NCBI GenBank assembly: GCA_013697825.1
Contig: JACCWD010000161.1
Location: forward strand, 1 to 35,167
Direction of reading: 5' to 3'
DNA from: Rubrobacter sp.
Lineage (GTDB): Bacteria > Actinomycetota > Rubrobacteria > Rubrobacterales > Rubrobacteraceae
DNA: 35,167 bases
Positions 31,706 through 35,167 of the stretch are shown in pieces. Both the position numbers and the translations under genes were made by a program. Every line of letters starts with the position of its first letter. Positions within the stretch are counted from its first letter, which is position 1. A model generated the notes under the pieces. It did not search any database, had not been told where the DNA came from, and saw nothing but the letters and a program-made list of their open reading frames with translations.

Positions 31706-33103
31706 TCACGGCTTGATATTCTGGTTGACGCGGAAGAGGTTGACCGGGTCGTACTTCTTCTTGACCTCCGCGAGCCGCGCGTAGTTGTCGCGGTAGGTCG
31801 CATGGACTCGCTCCCGGCCCTCGTCCATCATGAAGTTCACGTAGGCGCCGCCTGCCGAGTATGGATGCAGCGCCTCCCAGTACGCCTCGGTCCAGTCCTT
31901 GACGAGCCCGGCGTTGGCCGGATCCGGATCCACGCCGACGATCACTTCGGCCCACCGGGCGTCCCGGTAGCTGAACGCCGTCTCTTCCTTGCCGATCCGG
32001 TGCGCCGCGCCGTCTATGGGATAAAGGTGCATGGTCGAGTGCATCGTCGGCAATACGGAGCCATGCTCGACATGACGTTCGATCGCTTCGTCGCTCAGCT
32101 CGTCGACGAAGTCGGCGCGCCAGTACCACTGCAAACCCGGCGGATAGAGACCGTCGAAGGCACTTTGGAGCGCGGGATAAGGCATGTCGTGGACACCGTG
32201 GAGCGCGGGCGGCCCGAACTCCCGCACCGGCGCGAACACCTCGTCGGCCTTTTCTTCGGATCCGGTATAACACCATACGATGCCGCACATCTTTTTCAGG
32301 TGGAGCTCTTCGGGGAAGGGCGGGCCGGGCGGCACGGTCAGGAAGGCGAAGAAGCCACCCAGGTCTTCCGGCGCTTCCGTTATGAAGTCGCGGTACCAGC
32401 GCATGACCTCGGGAGCTTGCTCCAGCGTCCACAGCGTCGGCCCGCCGATGATGGTGTGGATAGGGTGGAGCTTGAACTCGAAGGACGTGACGACGCCGAA
32501 GTTCCCTCCGCCGCCGCGCACCGCCCAGAAGAGGTCTTCGTTCTCGTCGGCGCTGGCGGTTGTGAAACTCCCGTCGGCGAGGACCACGTCCACGGAGAGA
32601 AGGTTGTCTATGGTCAGGCCGTGCTTGCGCGTGAGGTGGCCGAGGCCGCCGCCCAGGGTGAGACCGCCGACGCCGGTGGTGGTGGAGATGATGCCGCTCG
32701 GGGTGGCGAGGCCGAAGGCGTGGGTGGCGTGGTCCACGTCGCCCCACGTCGCCCCGCCCTCGACGCGGACGGTTCGGGAAGCCGGGTCCACCCGGATACC
32801 CTTCATATTCGAGAGGTCTATGACGAGTCCGCCGTCGCACACTCCGAGGCCGGCTCCGTTGTGTCCGCCGCCTCGAATGGCGAGGGGCAAATTGTTCTCG
32901 CGGGCGAAGTTCACACAGGCGATGACATCCGCCACGTCGGCGCAGCGGGCGATTAGGCGCGGACGCTTGTCTATCATCGCGTTGTAGACTTTGCGCGCTT
33001 CTTCGTAGGCTTCGTCTCCAGGTTCGATCAGGTCGCCTCGCAGGTCGGTCCGCAAGCCGGCTACGACCGACCCGTTGAGCGCCGCGATCGTGGTGTCCGC
33101 CAT
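31706..33103 (-). CDS. FAD-binding oxidoreductase, berberine-bridge (BBE) type
   Basis: A 465-residue flavin oxidase of the PCMH/FAD_binding_4 plus BBE family. It shows RPRLIARCADVADVIACVNF (about 47-66), the covalent-FAD His in LAIRGGGHNGAG (about 74-85), GGATWGDVDHATHAFGLATPSG (FAD domain, about 116-137) and GVGGLTLGGGLGHLTRKHGL. The BBE tail is YDPVNLFRVNQNI near the C-terminus. The second flavin-linking Cys of bicovalent members is not at its usual place before GVGGL, so single His attachment is expected. No Tat or Sec signal is visible, so it is cytoplasmic. An AAGGAGGAG site precedes the ATG closely. Family members oxidise sugars, alkaloids or antibiotics; the substrate here is open. 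Confidence 0.93.
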   Translation of the reverse strand: MADTTIAALNGSVVAGLRTDLRGDLIEPGDEAYEEARKVYNAMIDKRPRLIARCADVADVIACVNFARENNLPLAIRGGGHNGAGLGVCDGGLVIDLSNMKGIRVDPASRTVRVEGGATWGDVDHATHAFGLATPSGIISTTTGVGGLTLGGGLGHLTRKHGLTIDNLLSVDVVLADGSFTTASADENEDLFWAVRGGGGNFGVVTSFEFKLHPIHTIIGGPTLWTLEQAPEVMRWYRDFITEAPEDLGGFFAFLTVPPGPPFPEELHLKKMCGIVWCYTGSEEKADEVFAPVREFGPPALHGVHDMPYPALQSAFDGLYPPGLQWYWRADFVDELSDEAIERHVEHGSVLPTMHSTMHLYPIDGAAHRIGKEETAFSYRDARWAEVIVGVDPDPANAGLVKDWTEAYWEALHPYSAGGAYVNFMMDEGRERVHATYRDNYARLAEVKKKYDPVNLFRVNQNIKP

Positions 33104-33145
33104 AACTTTCTCCTCCTTTGCTCTGACTTTCTCTCGATACGAAGG

Positions 33146-33373
33146 CTAGAGGGCCGACGTTACGCTTTTGTTACGGTTCGGCGCCTTCGAGACGGAATTT
33201 CGATCGGCTCGCCGGGTTTCACGATGGGTTGCATCACCCTCCGTTTGGTGCGCGATCCATCTCGCCAACCGGGCGGGCCTGGCCGCAAGCAGCAGGCACG
33301 CGAGCGCCAACGCCGCCAACAGGAAACCGAACGCCCCCACCGGCCCTATGGCACCGAAGATGGTCTTCTTCAT
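33146..33373 (-). CDS. Small single-pass membrane protein
   Basis: A 75-residue product: basic MKKTIF start, a hydrophobic helix (about residues 9-31, ending LACLLLAARPA), then a basic Arg/Asn/Thr-rich tail of about 40 residues. Its ATG overlaps the stop of the beta-helix gene by 4 nt (ATGA), and it ends 42 nt before the FAD oxidoreductase. The helix resembles the signal peptide of the beta-helix protein (CLLLAAKPA), and the DNA is similar too (about 33284-33311 and 34721-34755). It could be a real small membrane protein or a decayed secretion-signal duplicate. The tail has no recognisable domain. Confidence 0.5.
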   Translation of the reverse strand: MKKTIFGAIGPVGAFGFLLAALALACLLLAARPARLARWIAHQTEGDATHRETRRADRNSVSKAPNRNKSVTSAL

Positions 33374-34824
33374 CCCGGACGCGCCTTGATCCTGAGCGTT
33401 ACCGTGGCGGGGTCGCTACCGCCGCGCCCGTCGCCCGCCCGGTAGGCGAAGCGGACGACCCCGTTGAAATTCCTGGCGGGCTTGTACGTGAAGGCTCCAT
33501 TCGGCTTCAAACTCAACGTGCCTTTTTTGGGTCTGGAGACGAGCGTCGCCCTCAAGGGGTCGCCGTCTGCGTCGGTGTCGTTGCGAAGGACGCCCCGCGC
33601 GGGCACCCTGAGAATCTTGTCCTCCGCGCCCCGGTAGGAGTCGTTTCTGGCCACGGGCGGGCTGTTCGGGCGCTCGAAGGCGCCGATGTCGCAGCGCGGC
33701 CCTTGCGGGCGCCTCACGCCGCGCTGGTCTGTGGCGGGGCAGCCGGTGTTCGTTCCGGCGTCTATGGCCGAGCTGCCCGAAAGCAGCGCACGAGTGTCGG
33801 TGGGGCCGCCGTTGTCTTGCAGGGGACCGAGCCGGGGGTTGGTGTTTTGCTTGTCGGTGGACTGGGTGAAGCCGCAACTGGCGTCGCTGCTTATGTTGTT
33901 TCCCCGCGAGGAGATGATTCCGCCGCTTAGCTGCGCGGTGTCGCAGTTGTCGCGCGTGTTGGCGGCGACGATGGTGTTCTTCACGGTGACGAGCGTGGCA
34001 GGCCCCGCGGTGACGATGCCGCCGCCCAGTCGGGGGGACGTGTTGGAGGCGATGGTCGAGTTTACGATGTTTACGAGGGCGGCTCCAGAGGCGGCGACGC
34101 CGCCATTGATCTGGCCCGCCCGGTTGCCGCTGATCGTGCTGTTCGTGATGTTGGCGGTGCCGCCCGACTGAAGGACGCCCCCGACGTTAGCGTTGTCACT
34201 GGCTGCCGAGTTGCCGGAGACGGTGCTGTCTGTGAGGTTGAGCGTGCCTCTATCACCGAAGACGCCTCCGGCAGCGCGGGCGGTGTTATCCTTGACGGCC
34301 ACCTTACCGAGCGTCAGGTCGCCCTGGTTTATGATGCCGCCGCCGAGATCGTTGGCCGGTTTGCCGCCGGTTATGGTGAGGCCGTTCATCGTCGTGGTCG
34401 CGCCCGGCCGATTGTCGAAGATCCGGTCGTCGAACGGCGCAGCCCCGCCAGCCACGCTCGTAACGCGGGCCCCCGCCCCGGTGATGGTCAAATCGCCCGT
34501 TACGTCCAGGTCGCCGGTGGAGGCGGCGTCCTCGTTCGCGCCTTCCCTCGTCAAGGTGTAGGTTCCCGTCGGCACGGTTATGGCGTCGGCCCCGGTGGCG
34601 GTGTTCGACGCGATGATCGCCCCGCGCAGCGAGCAGTCGTTGGCGACTTCGGTGCACGCGCTGGCCGTCGTGGGATCCGGCTCGTCGCTCCTGTCCACCG
34701 CGAACGTCGCGGCGTGGGCTGGTTTGGCCGCGAGCAGCAGACACACGGTCACGAGCGCCATCATCGACAAGCCCGACGCCCACGCCTTGTTCCTCGCTAC
34801 CCTCTTTGTCCTCGCCTGGATCAT
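33370..34824 (-). CDS. Secreted right-handed beta-helix protein with C-terminal cadherin-like domain
   Basis: A 484-residue exported protein. The signal peptide is basic (RTKRVARNK), followed by a hydrophobic core MALVTVCLLLAA and cleavage after KPAHA (about residue 38). Next comes a CSLREAI-type segment (NDCSLRGAIIAS, about 62-73). The central beta-helix (about 75-310) has repeats such as LTITGGKPANDLGGGIINQG, VSGNSAASDNANVGGVLQSG and STISGNRAGQINGGV. The choice-of-anchor/CSLREAI closing segment follows (LGPLQDNGGPTDTRALLSGS, SSAIDAGTNTGCPATDQRG, CDIGAFE). Residues about 390-480 form a tandem-95/cadherin-like domain (ARNDSYRGAEDKILRV, LRNDTDADGDPL, FTYKPARNFNGV). GGAGGAGG precedes the ATG. 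It is likely a surface or secreted adhesion/binding protein. Confidence 0.88.
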   Translation of the reverse strand: MIQARTKRVARNKAWASGLSMMALVTVCLLLAAKPAHAATFAVDRSDEPDPTTASACTEVANDCSLRGAIIASNTATGADAITVPTGTYTLTREGANEDAASTGDLDVTGDLTITGAGARVTSVAGGAAPFDDRIFDNRPGATTTMNGLTITGGKPANDLGGGIINQGDLTLGKVAVKDNTARAAGGVFGDRGTLNLTDSTVSGNSAASDNANVGGVLQSGGTANITNSTISGNRAGQINGGVAASGAALVNIVNSTIASNTSPRLGGGIVTAGPATLVTVKNTIVAANTRDNCDTAQLSGGIISSRGNNISSDASCGFTQSTDKQNTNPRLGPLQDNGGPTDTRALLSGSSAIDAGTNTGCPATDQRGVRRPQGPRCDIGAFERPNSPPVARNDSYRGAEDKILRVPARGVLRNDTDADGDPLRATLVSRPKKGTLSLKPNGAFTYKPARNFNGVVRFAYRAGDGRGGSDPATVTLRIKARPG

Positions 34825-34900
34825 CTTCCCTCCTCCTTCAGGGGGCGGAACGTAGAACCTCGCGTCCCGCCCGTTGGTTGAGTCACAGATCTCTCTATCG

Positions 34901-35054
34901 CTACTTTTTGACGGTGAAGCTCCAGCTCCTTATCGCCACGTTGCCCGCCTCATCTGTGGCAACGACCCTCACCGTGTGGCGCTTGAAGGAGAGGTTCCTC
35001 GCAGTGAAGAGAAGGCGGTCGGTGATCCGGTTGTAAGCGAATGGAGTGAACCCC
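34901..35054 (-). pseudogene. C-terminal remnant of an Ig-like surface protein, cut by an IS
   Basis: The last about 50 codons (FAYNRITDRLLFTAR, SFKRHTVRVVATDEAGN, SWSFTVKK then TAG) look like the final bacterial Ig-like repeat of a secreted protein; family members usually read FSYDRATDRL...GRHTVRVVATDEAGN. The frame stays open to a GTG at 35089, but the upstream residues no longer resemble the domain. The change coincides with TGACACC at 35055, the probable IS end. I therefore read it as the tail of a longer gene whose front has been separated by insertion. A short intact ORF is the alternative. Confidence 0.6.
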
Positions 35055-35167
35055 TGACACCGGACAACCTCCAAAGTCAACTTCTCCACAGAGAATCGGA
35101 TGTAGAGTTACATCCAGATCAAGGAGGAGAAGCACTTGGCACGAGGAAGAACCTACACTCGCGAGTT
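35055..35167 (+). mobile_element. Left end of a probable IS3-type insertion sequence (continues beyond window)
   Basis: The segment begins TGACACCGGACAACCTCC, a TG-initiated end like IS3-family inverted repeats. It contains a 7-bp hairpin (GGATGTA-GAGT-TACATCC, 35098-35115) and leads into a plus-strand transposase-like ORF with its own ribosome site. The right end, the target duplication and the second ORF are outside the window. Confidence 0.55.
35136..35167 (+). CDS. Transposase OrfA-like start (partial)
   Basis: This is the only credible plus-strand gene. AAGGAGG (35121-35127) precedes a TTG at 35136, and the first residues are MARGRTYTREF before the window ends. Many IS3-type OrfA proteins begin with a basic M-x-(R/K)-x-R-x-Y-(T/S)-x-E-F peptide followed by a helix-turn-helix. 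Eleven residues are too few for certainty; support comes from the strong ribosome site, the opposite strand, and the truncated gene next to it. Confidence 0.55.
   Translation, partial: MARGRTYTRE

Noticed and set aside
31698-32840. 380-codon minus-strand frame overlapping the FAD oxidoreductase
   Set aside because: It is the +1 shadow of the oxidoreductase, dominated by Arg, Pro and His.

Overview
The window is GC-rich bacterial DNA. Every convincing chromosomal gene lies on the minus strand, so biological order runs from high to low coordinates; the only plus-strand gene is an insertion-sequence ORF cut by the right edge. Gene content points to a deep-branching actinobacterium. It has an actinobacterial IHF (mIHF) beside gmk and rpoZ, the tlyA-nadK-recN-steA-mctB/steB-pyrG order known from Mycobacterium, and a PriA that lacks its ATPase motifs. 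It also has PilM/PilN/PilO of a type IV pilus, which suggests a Rubrobacter- or Thermoleophilia-like lineage rather than a mycolate-containing one. That placement is inference from gene content and order only.

Right end (35167-30800): an accessory block. A probable IS3-type element enters at the edge and appears to cut off the front of an Ig-like surface protein gene. Next come a secreted beta-helix protein, a small membrane protein, a BBE-type FAD oxidoreductase and a methyltransferase. The last four look like one transcription unit, and most of its genes have strong GGAGG ribosome sites.

First housekeeping block (30451-22768): mihF, gmk, rpoZ, a structured leader with an intrinsic terminator, then coaBC, metK, priA, def and fmt. 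mihF has a promoter so close to its ATG that the mRNA should be nearly leaderless. coaBC has lost the catalytic motifs of its decarboxylase half. The metK terminator lies inside the first codons of priA.

Pilus and shikimate block (22592-13900): a NeuD-type acyltransferase, then pilM (with a large acidic insert), pilN, pilO, a PilP-like membrane protein, aroC, an 820-nt spacer carrying about 25 degenerate 15-bp tandem repeats, aroK, aroB and aroQ.

Second housekeeping block (13749-1): efp, nusB, a polyprenyl diphosphate synthase, tlyA, nadK, recN, steA, a MctB/SteB-like gene, a GT2 glycosyltransferase, a possible small ORF, a MraY/WecA-like transferase, pyrG, an unknown ORF, a DUF3866 gene and the front of an alanine dehydrogenase-family gene with Ser in place of the catalytic His. 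Most adjacent genes overlap by 4 nt (ATGA, GTGA or TTGA), so translational coupling is the rule. Spacers between gene groups carry a dispersed palindromic repeat family built on CGGGAGTCGGGA and CGCTTCGCTC.

No tRNA, rRNA or CRISPR array was seen. The best candidates for something undescribed are the 15-bp repeat tract between aroC and aroK, and the attenuator-like leader upstream of coaBC-metK.
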